64,000 bases of DNA, from NCBI RefSeq assembly GCF_027921765.1, contig NZ_BSEJ01000011.1:62001-126000 (forward strand), in the 5' to 3' direction. This document shows positions 16,007 through 23,459 of this stretch, one piece after another (within the stretch, counting starts at the first letter, position 1; each line of letters starts with the position of its first letter). Made by a program: the position numbers and the translations under genes. The stretch is from Microbacterium barkeri. Its GTDB lineage: Bacteria; Actinomycetota; Actinomycetes; Actinomycetales; Microbacteriaceae. The notes beneath the pieces are model-generated. The model was not told where the DNA came from. It saw only the letters and a program-made list of their open reading frames with translations, and did not search any database.

Positions 16007-16621
16007 ATGGGCAAAGCAGCACGCAACAAGAAGAACAGCAAGAGCAAGAAGAACGCGAACCGGCCTGCTCTCGAAGGACTTACCGCCGAAGAGAGCCGGA
16101 AGATCCGAGCGCTCCGCAAGGGGATCTGGTTGGCTACGACTCCCTGCGAGCGGCTCCGCCACCTCATGGGGGCTCACCCGGAGGAGATCTCTGATGAGTT
16201 CCAGGAGCGGATTCTCGAACTCTTCCACGATGGATCGCTCGACTATGACTCGGCAGTCGGCTCGGCAATCTGTGAGATTGCCACCCCGCTGCTGGAGCCC
16301 TACTTCGTTCTCTGCGAAGAGCGCCGACTCCTGAGCGAGGACGATCCCGGGGATTTCATCGATGCCTACTTGTCTCCGGTTCCCAGTGACGATCCAGATG
16401 CGGCAGATGCACCTGGCTACCTCCTCGTCCTGGCCCACACCTTCTTCTCCGAGAACGCCTTTCTCAACTACAAAGCGAGCATCCTTCACACGCTCAAGCA
16501 GCTCATGAGGCGGGCGACTACCGTCCAGGCGCTCCTCGACTCCGGCGAAGTCACCTGGGAAGAGGTCCATGGCAGCGAGTGTCAGCAGCATCATGGCTCA
16601 GCAGTCAAGGCAGCGGCCTAA
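16007..16621 (+). CDS. hypothetical protein with basic N-terminal tail
   Basis: 204 aa; the ATG at 16007 has a strong AAGGAGG 6 bp upstream. The first 20 residues are very basic (GKAARNKKNSKSKKNANR), then a mostly helical acidic body (LTAEESRKIRALRKGIWLA, PEEISDEFQERILELFHDGS). No catalytic motif and no family recognised. First gene of the rightward operon from the operator-bearing promoter; a strong hairpin follows its stop, so expression of the next gene may be attenuated. Confidence 0.65.
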   Translation: MGKAARNKKNSKSKKNANRPALEGLTAEESRKIRALRKGIWLATTPCERLRHLMGAHPEEISDEFQERILELFHDGSLDYDSAVGSAICEIATPLLEPYFVLCEERRLLSEDDPGDFIDAYLSPVPSDDPDAADAPGYLLVLAHTFFSENAFLNYKASILHTLKQLMRRATTVQALLDSGEVTWEEVHGSECQQHHGSAVKAAA

Positions 16622-16636
16622 CCGCGAGCAAGAACC

Positions 16637-16667
16637 GGGGCCGCTACTCACACCGAGTAGCGGCCCC
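16637..16667 (+). terminator. intra-operon hairpin
   Basis: Perfect 13-bp arms GGGGCCGCTACTC/GAGTAGCGGCCCC with loop ACACC. No U tract, so it may attenuate transcription or stabilise the upstream mRNA. Confidence 0.6.
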
Positions 16668-16691
16668 TCCCATGACCACAGATTGGAAGTG

Positions 16692-17219
16692 ATGATGAAC
16701 ACAAGGAACACCGCTCTGATCAACTCCGTCGTCCAGCAGGCCTGGGCGTCCGAATCCCCGGTCGCCTTCATGTTCGACCTCCTCGAGTCCATTTTCGGAG
16801 GCGCCGAAACGAGGGACGACAAGTTCGCTGTGATGATGCTCCTGGAAGGTCTCGGGGGTCGCTTCGCCAACCAACTCGGCGAGGACTCCCTGGGACAGCA
16901 GCTTGCGGCGATGGAGAAGCAACTCAAGAGCGCGAAGCGCGCGGGAAAGAAGGCACAGAAGCGCAGTGCTCGTGCAGCAGGCGAGCGCTTCCGCAAGCTT
17001 CGTCTGATCGACGAGACCGGCGGCGCAGCGAAGTTCAAGAAGTTCTGGACCGAGGAGCCTGAACGGCTCGTCGGGGAGTTCCTTGCTGGGTTCGAGGACG
17101 ACTCTCCAGCGCTCACCGCGGATCTACGCTGCGCCGCTGCGGATCACCTTCGCCGTGCTGCCGATCAGGCAGTCATGTATTGGGGCGACCGTGAGATTCA
17201 CGGCGCAGTTGAAGTCTGA
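16692..17219 (+). CDS. hypothetical helical protein
   Basis: About 175 aa; ATG at 16692 or 16695, preceded by GGAAG. The sequence is predicted helical, with a Lys/Arg/Ala-rich central stretch (KQLKSAKRAGKKAQKRSARA) that could bind nucleic acid or form a coiled coil, and an acidic C-terminal part (EEPERLVGEFLAGFEDD). No recognisable family. Codon use is like the other element genes. Confidence 0.6.
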   Translation: MMNTRNTALINSVVQQAWASESPVAFMFDLLESIFGGAETRDDKFAVMMLLEGLGGRFANQLGEDSLGQQLAAMEKQLKSAKRAGKKAQKRSARAAGERFRKLRLIDETGGAAKFKKFWTEEPERLVGEFLAGFEDDSPALTADLRCAAADHLRRAADQAVMYWGDREIHGAVEV

Positions 17220-17244
17220 AACCGACAGCCGAAAGGGAATCACC

Positions 17245-17568
17245 ATGACTACAGCAGCAACAGATGAGGAGATCATCGAGTTCTTCGAGGAGAACTTCGG
17301 CCTGCCCGAAGTGGAGCAGAACATCGATGGATGCTGGCACGCGCTCCTCTGCGAGATCACAGTCCCGCTCGAAGACCCGGACATTCTCATGGGTGGGTTT
17401 CGAGCTGAACCTGCCGACACCGAGCGCGCTCACTGCGATCACACCTGCGACTGCGCCTACTTCAAGAAAGTGCCGCGAGCGGCTGAACTCTTCGGGCTCA
17501 CCGCCGCGCAGATCGCGGACGGCGATTACGAGCTTGCTCCTAGGTTCGCGGATCAGCTCCATGACTGA
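17245..17568 (+). CDS. hypothetical acidic Cys-containing protein
   Basis: 107 aa; GAAAGGGAATCACCATG start. Highly acidic N-terminus (TDEEIIEFFEENFGLPEVEQ) and a cysteine cluster CDHTCDCAYFKK (residues about 66-77) that could bind metal. The stop overlaps the start of the next gene by 8 bp, so the two are translationally coupled. No family recognised. Confidence 0.6.
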   Translation: MTTAATDEEIIEFFEENFGLPEVEQNIDGCWHALLCEITVPLEDPDILMGGFRAEPADTERAHCDHTCDCAYFKKVPRAAELFGLTAAQIADGDYELAPRFADQLHD

Positions 17569-17734
17569 GCCCGCAATCGGACAGGAGATCACCCGTGCCC
17601 ATGCCGAAGCGGCGCTCGGCCTGGAGATCGATGCAGAGCGCTGGGTCTCAGCGGTGGAAACACTGGAACAGGAAGGATCACTTCACGGGGAGTTGTCCTC
17701 GATCATCTTCGACTATCTGCGCGAAGCGCTCTGA
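17561..17734 (+). CDS. small hypothetical protein
   Basis: 57 aa from the ATG at 17561 inside the end of the preceding gene: MTEPAIGQEITRAHAEAALG, then a helical acidic body ending FDYLREAL. Coupled translation is likely. Followed directly by an intrinsic terminator, so it ends the operon. Confidence 0.55.
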   Translation: MTEPAIGQEITRAHAEAALGLEIDAERWVSAVETLEQEGSLHGELSSIIFDYLREAL

Positions 17735-17740
17735 CAGAGC

Positions 17741-17772
17741 AAGAGCCCCCGGCCAAATGGCCGGGGGCTCTT
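17741..17772. terminator. bidirectional intrinsic terminator
   Basis: Perfect 14-bp arms AAGAGCCCCCGGCC/GGCCGGGGGCTCTT with loop AAAT. It separates convergent operons ending at 17734 (plus) and 17795 (minus). Confidence 0.85.
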
Positions 17773-17794
17773 TGCGTTGGTCCGCGCAAAGGGC

Positions 17795-17938
17795 TCAGTG
17801 TCCCTCCGCGAGGAAGTCCGCCAGCGCTTGGGCGGCGGTGTGGAGATGGGGCCGGACGATCTCGTAGCCGTCGCTCGCTGAGCTGGCCGCGATATCGGTG
17901 GCCTGCTTCAACAGCTCCAGCAGCTCGTGGAGGTCCAT
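17795..17938 (-). CDS. small hypothetical helical protein
   Basis: 47 aa: MDLHELLELLKQATDIAASS and then an amphipathic continuation ending ALADFLAEGH. Its ATG overlaps the upstream gene's stop (CATCA at 17936-17940), showing coupling. No family recognised. Confidence 0.5.
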   Translation of the reverse strand: MDLHELLELLKQATDIAASSASDGYEIVRPHLHTAAQALADFLAEGH

Positions 17939-18102
17939 CAGCCCTTGTCCCTCACCGAATAGAGGAGCGGCACGCCGTTGCCGACGATGACCGAGTAGAC
18001 CTCTTGCCCCTGGGCTTCAGCATCGGCCAGGGTCTTCTTGAACTCGTCCATCAGCTCGGGCTTGATGTGCTTGTGGGCTTCGGTGGCGTCGTAGGTCGCC
18101 AT
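17938..18102 (-). CDS. small hypothetical protein
   Basis: 54 aa: MATYDATEAHKHIKPELMDE then ...VYSVIVGNGVPLLYSVRDKG. Looks like a compact alpha/beta fold. It overlaps both neighbouring small genes, forming a tight minus-strand run of five small ORFs from 18780 to 17795. Confidence 0.5.
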   Translation of the reverse strand: MATYDATEAHKHIKPELMDEFKKTLADAEAQGQEVYSVIVGNGVPLLYSVRDKG

Positions 18103-18239
18103 CAGTTCTCCTCCGCCTCGCGCCGGTCGAGATAGGCGAGGATGTTCTCTTCCCAGAGATCTTTCTCGGAGGACCCCATCTCGTCCCAGTTCGCCGGGTA
18201 GGCGAAGCTCGCTGCGAGGATCCGCTCTCTCGCGCCCAT
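18102..18239 (-). CDS. small hypothetical protein
   Basis: 45 aa: MGARERILAASFAYPANWDE then ...WEENILAYLDRREAEEN. Start and stop overlap the adjacent ORFs by one or a few bases (TCA/CAT overlaps at 18102 and 18239). Function unknown. Confidence 0.5.
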   Translation of the reverse strand: MGARERILAASFAYPANWDEMGSSEKDLWEENILAYLDRREAEEN

Positions 18240-18478
18240 CAGTCGTCTTCCCCGTCCTCTGCGGTGTAGAACAGGTCCCCGTAGCCGGGGTCGATGATTG
18301 AGCCGTAGCCAGCCCCGTAGCGCTGGCCGTTGCTGAGGACGATGACGGCATCCTCGCCGAAGGTCTCGATGGCCTGGTTCAGCCCTTCGAGGAGCTTGCC
18401 GAGGGTGAAGCTCGTGTTGATCTGGTCAGGGGCGTAGCCGCCGTTGTCGGAGATGTTGAGAAGGATGCGGGTTTCCAT
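18239..18478 (-). CDS. small hypothetical protein
   Basis: 79 aa: METRILLNISDNGGYAPDQI, then SFTLGKLLEGLNQAIETFGEDAVIVLSNGQRYGAGYG and an acidic tail. The pattern of short strands and one helix suggests a small alpha/beta domain. No family recognised. Coupled to the following ORF. Confidence 0.55.
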   Translation of the reverse strand: METRILLNISDNGGYAPDQINTSFTLGKLLEGLNQAIETFGEDAVIVLSNGQRYGAGYGSIIDPGYGDLFYTAEDGEDD

Positions 18479-18510
18479 GAGCTGCTTTCTGGTGGGAGTG
18501 GAAAGTAGGA

Positions 18511-18534
18511 AGGGCCGGGATGATCCCCGGCCCT
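18511..18534 (-). terminator. hairpin after the 18780 gene
   Basis: Arms AGGGCCGGG/CCCGGCCCT lie between the stop at 18544 and the next minus-strand ORF. GC-rich, without a long U tract. Confidence 0.5.
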
Positions 18535-18543
18535 GCTGTCCGA

Positions 18544-18780
18544 TCAGTCCTTCTTCAGCACATCGATCCGGTCGGCCAGCTCGTTGAGCACCTTGATGGC
18601 AGCGTCCCGCTTGGCGACGGCCTCCTCCTTGCTCTTGGCGTAGAAGGGACGCGAGCGGTTCGCGTCATCCACGAGGCCGCCGACCTCGTGCTTGAGCCGA
18701 GCGAACATGCGAGTGATGTCCTTGCGGTCGAACCCGCCGGCCTTGGCGGCGGTGGTCTGGGGAGCGGTTGCGTTTGCCAT
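18544..18780 (-). CDS. small hypothetical helical protein
   Basis: 78 aa: MANATAPQTTAAKAGGFDRK, then ITRMFARLKHEVGGLVDDANRSRPFYAKSKEEAVAKRDAAIKVLNELADRIDVLKKD, a likely coiled coil. First ORF of the minus-strand small-gene run; its upstream region has a promoter overlapping a palindrome. Confidence 0.6.
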   Translation of the reverse strand: MANATAPQTTAAKAGGFDRKDITRMFARLKHEVGGLVDDANRSRPFYAKSKEEAVAKRDAAIKVLNELADRIDVLKKD

Positions 18781-18822
18781 GATCGGTGCCTTTCGAGCGG
18801 TGGTTGTGGTGTGGCATGGCCA

Positions 18823-18851
18823 ACAATGATTGGACTCCTGGTAGGAGTCAA
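18823..18851 (-). promoter_or_regulatory. leftward promoter with palindromic operator
   Basis: Minus-strand TTGACT (18846-18851) and CATTGT (18823-18828) are 17 bp apart. The palindrome GACTCCT-GGT-AGGAGTC (18833-18849) fills the spacer and overlaps the -35, the same layout as at 15758. Confidence 0.55.
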
Positions 18852-18917
18852 CTCCTCCTGGAAACTAGTTCTGACCTGCTGTTTTGAGTCTGGCTAGCGT
18901 CCGCGTATCGTCGCCGC

Positions 18918-19211
18918 ATGGACGCCTACTGGAAGCACTACCAGCGCACGCTCGACCGCATCGAGGAAGAGAAGCCGCAGACCTTCGATGGGGTGAAAGC
19001 CATCCTTGATCTCTTCGAACCGCCCTCCTCCGGGGAGGCCTTCTTCCCTGGAGGCGCCGATGAAACGCTCGGCGACTCGCTCGCGAAGGCTGGCTGGCAC
19101 ATTGACTGGCGCGAGGGAGACTATCTCTGGCTCGGAACCTCCAGAACGGGCGAGATGATCTCCTATGTCGAGGGCGACCTCTACCGGGGCAACGCCTTCA
19201 AGCCACGCTGA
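18918..19211 (+). CDS. hypothetical protein
   Basis: 97 aa; MDAYWKHYQRTLDRIEEEKP, then FEPPSSGEAFFPGGADETLG, KAGWHIDWREGDYLWLGTS and SYVEGDLYRGNAFKPR. Short leader from GTATCGT (possible -10) to ATG suggests a leaderless message. Divergent from the 18780 operon, so it may share its operator. No family recognised. Confidence 0.6.
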   Translation: MDAYWKHYQRTLDRIEEEKPQTFDGVKAILDLFEPPSSGEAFFPGGADETLGDSLAKAGWHIDWREGDYLWLGTSRTGEMISYVEGDLYRGNAFKPR

Positions 19212-19399
19212 ATCTGCCGATCGGCAGGGCGCTGAAAGGCTGTTCTGAGCGCGCCTGCTACAGCCCCGACGGCATTGACCCTCTGGGCTGTGCTCCAGCC
19301 TCAGACGGGCAACCGCGGGCTGAGAGTGGCCATCCTGGATGATGATGCGAGCGGTCGCGATTCCTGGAGGAACATGGCGAACCCAGGCAGACAGAATAG

Positions 19400-19434
19400 A
19401 ACGGCGGCGAGGGTGGTAGTTCCTCGCCGCCGTT
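19400..19434. terminator. bidirectional hairpin terminator
   Basis: Perfect 13-bp arms AACGGCGGCGAGG/CCTCGCCGCCGTT in the convergent gap between 19211 and 19483. Confidence 0.65.
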
Positions 19435-19482
19435 GGTATGCGCGCACCTGCTCAGTCGCAAGCGTGTGCAGTTCGTTTGCTC

Positions 19483-20850
19483 TCAGAGATCCCAGACTTT
19501 GCCGGAGAAGAGGTTGCCCTCAGCGTCCTTAAGCAGCGCAACCTTGATGAGAGCCTGCTTCCTCCACTGGTCCTTCGGCTTGCTCTTCATGTCGGTCAGC
19601 TTCTCGTAGACCTCCTGAGCGATCTCCAGCACCCGCTTCGCGATGGTCTTCTCATGGGTGAGGTAGATCACCGAGCCCAGAGCGTTGGGGGTGTTCGGGT
19701 CCATGTAGGTGGTGATGATCTTTCTGATCTCGTGCTCGTTCTTGATGCTTGTTTCGATCTCCAGATGGATCGGGAGCTGACCGGCGGGAAGGAGATTCAG
19801 GATCAGATCGGCAGGATGGAAGTGCTTGCTCTCCCCGCCGAAGACCACCGAGCGACCAGTGAGCATCCACAGCTCTGGGTGCTCTCGGAGCTGAGCTTCC
19901 TTGTCCTCAGTGGTCTCCTTACGGAGCTCCATCCAGTGCTTCTGGATCGCCTTCGCTCGCTTTTCCTTGTTTCCGAAGACACCCTTTCCAGCGGACTTCT
20001 GAATGGCTTTCGTGAACTCGCTGCGGATGTAGGACTCGGGGATGAGATGAGGAATCAGGTCGATTCCCGTGCTGAGCGGCAGGGCGATGTGCTGTCGGAT
20101 CGTGTCAGTCCCAGCCACGAGCTGCGCACTCACCTGCGCTGCGAGCAAGTTGGGGCGGATCTTCGAGATGTCGAAGTGGCCCTTGCGGTGAAGCGGCTGA
20201 GCCGCCTCGGGGATCTCCATGACGCCCTGGAGATAGGTCAGCCCACGGCCAGTGAGATACCAGAGCTGAGGGCCGTAGGGGAACTTCTCTTGATCGACTA
20301 CACCGATCTCCTGGAGGCCGAGCATCAGCCTCCGAGCGCTCGAACCGGTGATGCCACGGATGATGGCTACCTGCTTGGTGGTAAGGAACTCGTGGATGAG
20401 GAGGACCGCAAGCACCGTGAAGTCCTTCTCACCGAGCCGCTTTCTACGGTAGGTCGAGGCCTTCTTCTTGGTCGGAGAGTCCTCGGACTTGCCCCGATTC
20501 GGATGCTCGTAGCCCTTCACTTCACCGGCTGCCACACGCTGCTTCCACTCCTTGCCGGTGGGTGCAGCGGGCGCCTTCGGCTCTGACTCAGCCGTGGTTT
20601 CACCGTCGAACTCGTCCAGATCGCCAGCCAAGATCGGGTTGAAATCGGCGGAAGACGAGTCGCTAACTGCGCCGATGCTTACGCTTTCAGCGGGCTTCTG
20701 AGCCGCTTCCGCGGTTTGAGCCGATGGCTGAGCGCTGTTCTCAGGCTGTTCTACAGTCCCGGGCTGTATCGCTACGCCGCTCTCGTATTCGTCGTCCTCC
20801 ATGAAGTTTGGGACGCTTGAGGGGGTGCTGTGGGTGCTGGTAGTGGTCAT
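19483..20850 (-). CDS. replication-relaxation-like winged-helix protein
   Basis: 455 aa. The N-terminal about 130 residues are low-complexity (Ser/Pro/Glu-rich). From about residue 140 a winged-helix segment reads FTVLAVLLIHEFLTTKQVAI, then RRLMLGLQEIGVVDQEKF and LWYLTGRGLTYL, the pattern of the replication-relaxation family found on actinobacterial plasmids and integrative elements. The C-terminal half has HLEIETSIKNEHEIRKIITTY, reminiscent of a nuclease-like or DNA-binding core, but I cannot assign residues. AGGAGG precedes the ATG. Probably supports replication or transfer of the element. Confidence 0.6.
   Translation of the reverse strand: MTTTSTHSTPSSVPNFMEDDEYESGVAIQPGTVEQPENSAQPSAQTAEAAQKPAESVSIGAVSDSSSADFNPILAGDLDEFDGETTAESEPKAPAAPTGKEWKQRVAAGEVKGYEHPNRGKSEDSPTKKKASTYRRKRLGEKDFTVLAVLLIHEFLTTKQVAIIRGITGSSARRLMLGLQEIGVVDQEKFPYGPQLWYLTGRGLTYLQGVMEIPEAAQPLHRKGHFDISKIRPNLLAAQVSAQLVAGTDTIRQHIALPLSTGIDLIPHLIPESYIRSEFTKAIQKSAGKGVFGNKEKRAKAIQKHWMELRKETTEDKEAQLREHPELWMLTGRSVVFGGESKHFHPADLILNLLPAGQLPIHLEIETSIKNEHEIRKIITTYMDPNTPNALGSVIYLTHEKTIAKRVLEIAQEVYEKLTDMKSKPKDQWRKQALIKVALLKDAEGNLFSGKVWDL
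20656..20677 (+). repeat. 22-bp direct repeat, copy 1
   Basis: An exact 22-bp sequence containing CGCTAACTGCGCCGATG is found here inside the 19483-20850 gene and again at 21690-21711. Confidence 0.8.
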
Positions 20851-21093
20851 CTTCTCGTTCTCCTCCTGGTGAGATTCGGCTTAGGATCGCGCTCCTGCGA
20901 CTGATCACAGAGAAATCGCGAACTACACACGCCGGATATCAATACGGGAGGAAACGAACTGCAAATACTGCTGCAAACTCCTCTTGAGCGGGCATATTTC
21001 GCCCCACTCCCGTTCAAGACGGCAGTTGAGGAGGGCAGCTTCGCTGACCTCCAGGGGGGGGGAAAAGCAGACGCCGAGCTCCGCTCGTCGTCA

Positions 21094-21360
21094 TTGCAGC
21101 TTCGCTGCAAGCAGGCCCTGCCGTGGGCAGTGCCCTGGGAGCGATGCTCCCAGCCGAAGACCTTGGCCATCTTCGGTATCCCGACTGCGCTGCGCGGGCC
21201 GAGGAGCGGTGCTCCTCGCCAGAGGCCGTAAGCACTCTCTGGTCTCCCGCTGGAAGCTGTTGGCACGCTTCCAACCAGCCCTCGGGCCGTAGGCCTCCGA
21301 GACCCCGCCGAAGGCTGCAACAGCAGTCTTCGCTCCTGCCACTGCGAACCCGCCCAGTGG
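21094..21360. repeat. array of at least nine stem-loops
   Basis: Consecutive hairpins: TTGCAGC-TTC-GCTGCAA (21094-21110), CTGGGAGC-GAT-GCTCCCAG (21135-21153), CCGAAGA/TCTTCGG (21154-21176), CGAGGAGC-GGT-GCTCCTCG (21200-21218), CCAGAG/CTCTGG (21219-21242), TGGAAGC/GCTTCCA (21251-21273), CTCGG/CCGAG (21281-21301), CGAAG/CTTCG (21309-21332), CCACTG/CAGTGG (21339-21360). Stem sequences differ while pairing is kept, which argues for selection on structure. Confidence 0.75.
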
Positions 21361-21689
21361 GCTACGGAAGTGTGCGCACACCTTCATCCAGCGCTCGACG
21401 CATTCCCAACTGTCGAGACCAGTTCCACTACTACAGCCCGTGGAGTGCTGAAAGCTGCCATCAAGGACTGGCACCTTTACGCAACAGCCCTACCCAGCTC
21501 CAGGCGATGAGCTGACTAACCAGAATCTGAGCTTCCAAGGCGGCAGAAGCGGGAGCAGCAGCGGCGGCCAGTATCCAGTGGTCTTTATTTTTTGCTGACG
21601 CTTAGGTTGCGTCTCCTCCTTGATCCTAAGCGCGAGTCAACAGCAGTTGATGGAAGGAGTCAGCCTCGGACTAGGAGGATCGCGCTCAC

Positions 21690-21711
21690 CGAGTCGCTAA
21701 CTGCGCCGATG
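21690..21711 (+). repeat. 22-bp direct repeat, copy 2
   Basis: Exact copy of 20656-20677. Shorter relatives (CTAWCTGCGC) at 21922-21938 and 23393-23407 precede TTGATAT promoter-like motifs. Confidence 0.8.
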
Positions 21712-21754
21712 GTTGCATGGTGTCCGCCGATAGTGCGCTTCGAGGTGAGGGCAC

Positions 21755-21946
21755 ATGGAACAGCAGCCGCTCCTGGGCGAGAAGGTAGGCTTCCACGCTT
21801 TCCTGGAGTGGGAGCGGCCCGATCCGTGCTGGGGCCGGTGCTCCTACTGCGCGGCGGGTGAGTATCGCTACGAGGATGAGGAGGTAGCCGAGAAGGTCCT
21901 CGCGCTCCTCCGCAAGTGGTCGTCTATCTGCGCCGATGCACTGTGA
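21755..21946 (+). CDS. small hypothetical Cys protein
   Basis: 63 aa; GAGGTGAGGG precedes the ATG. The sequence MEQQPLLGEKVGFHAFLEWE and then DPCWGRCSYCAAGEYRY contains CxxxCxxC, a possible metal site. Followed closely by the TTGATAT motif for the next gene. Confidence 0.5.
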   Translation: MEQQPLLGEKVGFHAFLEWERPDPCWGRCSYCAAGEYRYEDEEVAEKVLALLRKWSSICADAL

Positions 21947-21980
21947 TTGATATTTCCTCCTGACTCGAAGGAGGAGATCA
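21947..21980 (+). promoter_or_regulatory. TTGATAT motif with SD-pairing hairpin
   Basis: TTGATAT (21947-21953) is followed by TCCTCC, which can pair with the SD GGAGGA 9 nt later, just before the ATG at 21983. The same layout occurs at 23418. Suggests a promoter whose transcript begins with an SD-masking hairpin. Confidence 0.5.
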
Positions 21981-21982
21981 CC

Positions 21983-22249
21983 ATGACCACATTGAAGCCG
22001 GAAGACCTCGAAGGCCTCAGCTTCCATCTACGGCCAGGCGCAGCCGAGCCAGAGGTATGCGCGCACCCGTCTACTTGCTCCCTCGGCCCCCACGCCAAGG
22101 GGATCGAGGCCGCTGAGCGGCTGAGGGAGCAGAAGCCCAAGGCTACGGAATGGCGCTGGCCCGCCTTCACCAAAGCTGACCTGCCGATGCTCCGCGAAAG
22201 CCTGAGAACGGGTAAGTCGATCATCGAGCTGAGAGAGGAGGGCTGGTGA
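21983..22249 (+). CDS. hypothetical protein
   Basis: 88 aa; AAGGAGGAGATCACC before the ATG. MTTLKPEDLEGLSFHLRPGA then CAHPSTCSLGPHAKGIEAAERLREQ, TEWRWPAFTKADLPMLRESL. The stop and the next ATG share an A (TGATG at 22247-22251), so the pair is coupled. No family recognised. Confidence 0.6.
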   Translation: MTTLKPEDLEGLSFHLRPGAAEPEVCAHPSTCSLGPHAKGIEAAERLREQKPKATEWRWPAFTKADLPMLRESLRTGKSIIELREEGW

Positions 22250-23271
22250 TGAGCACAGTGGCGAAAGCTAATCTGCACTGGTCCCCGAGCCGCCAGCGCT
22301 ACATGAAGTGCGTGGCCCAGGTGCAGTGCCCCTACGGTGGCGCGCACACCTCCATCGTCGGGATCGCTGAGGCAGGTGGAGGGGAACTGTCGGACCACGG
22401 CCACAGCTCGGTGAAGATCGTCAGCCCGGTCGTCGACGGAGTGTTCTCGGTCGGGACTGAGCACAGACGCCAGACCTGGAAGCGCAAGGGCGACGAGCTG
22501 ATCAAGCTCACCCCCTACGAAGCTGAGCGCTGGCGCGCCTCTCTCTCCAAGCGCCCCGAAGAAGCCGCCATCGAAACGCGGATAGAGCCTATGCTGCTTC
22601 CCGCGCTCGGCTGGGGCTCGGCCCCTGTTCGAGCGAAGCCGGCTCCACGCCAGACGAACCCCAAGGATCTCTTCCTGGCGGAGAGCACCGACGATGCGGG
22701 TATCCTCGCCCAGCTCGCGCACTCTCCGGATTGGAATGTGCGGCTCCTCGTCGCTCGCAATCCGGCGACTGCCACGGATACCCTCGAGCATTTGGCTCTC
22801 GCGACGGACAAGCATGCTCATCTCTACCGCAGCGCTGTTCGGGCTGAGCTGGGGCACCGCTATCAGGATGAGCGGGACGCGGAGGAGCTGGCCGCACACG
22901 AGCGGATGGCGAAGGATCCGAAGCGTAGGAAGTGGCTCGAAGACAAGCCCAACAGCTGGATTCTGAGTGAGATACCCAACGCGCGCTGGCAGCGCAAGCC
23001 CGCCGAGGCGCGGCGCTCTATCGTGAGGGCAGCTCTCGAAGAGACCGCAAAGGCGCTGAGGGTCGGGCTGAAGCTCGCTGGCTGGACTGGCAACAAGCTC
23101 GTCAAGCACCTGACGGGCAAAGATGGCGCTCAGCTGGTGCGGCTTCCCCATCGGCTCGTTCAGAAGTCCGCTCGGGAGGTGCTGGGCTTCCTCTTCGCGC
23201 TGTTCGCCGCCAGCGCTGGAGACGCCAAAGCGCAGAAGCGGGTCGCGCGCACCTTGGGGTTTGGCTGGTGA
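22249..23271 (+). CDS. LRV/HEAT-like repeat protein, unknown function
   Basis: 340 aa; ATG at 22249 (an in-frame GTG is one codon upstream). Residues about 150-180 read LAHSPDWNVRLLVARNPATA then TDTLEHLALATD, matching variant leucine-rich (LRV) repeats. The rest is basic and helical, ending in a hydrophobic-helical segment LGFLFALFAASAG. No enzymatic motif. Ends with a well-formed terminator. Confidence 0.65.
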   Translation: MSTVAKANLHWSPSRQRYMKCVAQVQCPYGGAHTSIVGIAEAGGGELSDHGHSSVKIVSPVVDGVFSVGTEHRRQTWKRKGDELIKLTPYEAERWRASLSKRPEEAAIETRIEPMLLPALGWGSAPVRAKPAPRQTNPKDLFLAESTDDAGILAQLAHSPDWNVRLLVARNPATATDTLEHLALATDKHAHLYRSAVRAELGHRYQDERDAEELAAHERMAKDPKRRKWLEDKPNSWILSEIPNARWQRKPAEARRSIVRAALEETAKALRVGLKLAGWTGNKLVKHLTGKDGAQLVRLPHRLVQKSAREVLGFLFALFAASAGDAKAQKRVARTLGFGW

Positions 23272-23338
23272 TCCGTAGCGATATGGGGCGCTGAGGGTTG
23301 TTGTGTGATTCTCAGCTTGATTTGCCTCCTGGGGGGGG

Positions 23339-23380
23339 AAGGGCACAGTCCGGTTTCTCGGATTGTGCCCTTTCTCTTTC
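23339..23380 (+). terminator. intrinsic terminator
   Basis: AAGGGCACAGTCCG pairs (one mismatch) with CGGATTGTGCCCTT, followed by a T-rich tail TTTCTCTTTC. Preceded by a G8 tract. Confidence 0.8.
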
Positions 23381-23417
23381 CCGGGGCAGTTCGTCTAACT
23401 GCGCTGAACCACTCGTT

Positions 23418-23457
23418 TTGATATGGCCTCCTGATCTCAACACCAGGAGGAAGATCA
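23418..23457 (+). promoter_or_regulatory. TTGATAT motif with SD-masking hairpin
   Basis: TTGATAT at 23418-23424, then CCTCCTG pairing perfectly with CAGGAGG (the SD) across a 10-nt loop, before the ATG at 23460. CTAACTGCGC lies 12 nt before TGATAT, as at 21925. Confidence 0.55.
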
Positions 23458-23459
23458 CC

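Larger units (their letters stand above)
20851..21754. other. 0.9-kb non-coding region, structured
   Basis: No convincing gene on either strand. It holds a G9 tract (about 21054-21062), a dense stem-loop array (21094-21360), a GTGTGCGCACAC palindrome near 21371, a poly-T stretch near 21587 and a second copy of a 22-bp repeat at 21690-21711. Possibly a long structured RNA or a DNA structure used in replication or transfer. Confidence 0.6.

Noticed and set aside
19374..19532. ORF starting after GGAGG at 19374
   Set aside because: It runs through a perfect terminator hairpin and into the antisense of the 19483 gene.
21094..21360. CRISPR array
   Set aside because: The repeated objects are hairpins of different sequence; there is no constant direct repeat with regular spacers and no cas gene.
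21054..23338. G9 and G8 tracts (about 21054-21062 and 23331-23338) as phase-variation switches
   Set aside because: Both lie outside any supported coding frame or promoter spacer; slippage would change no gene I can name.
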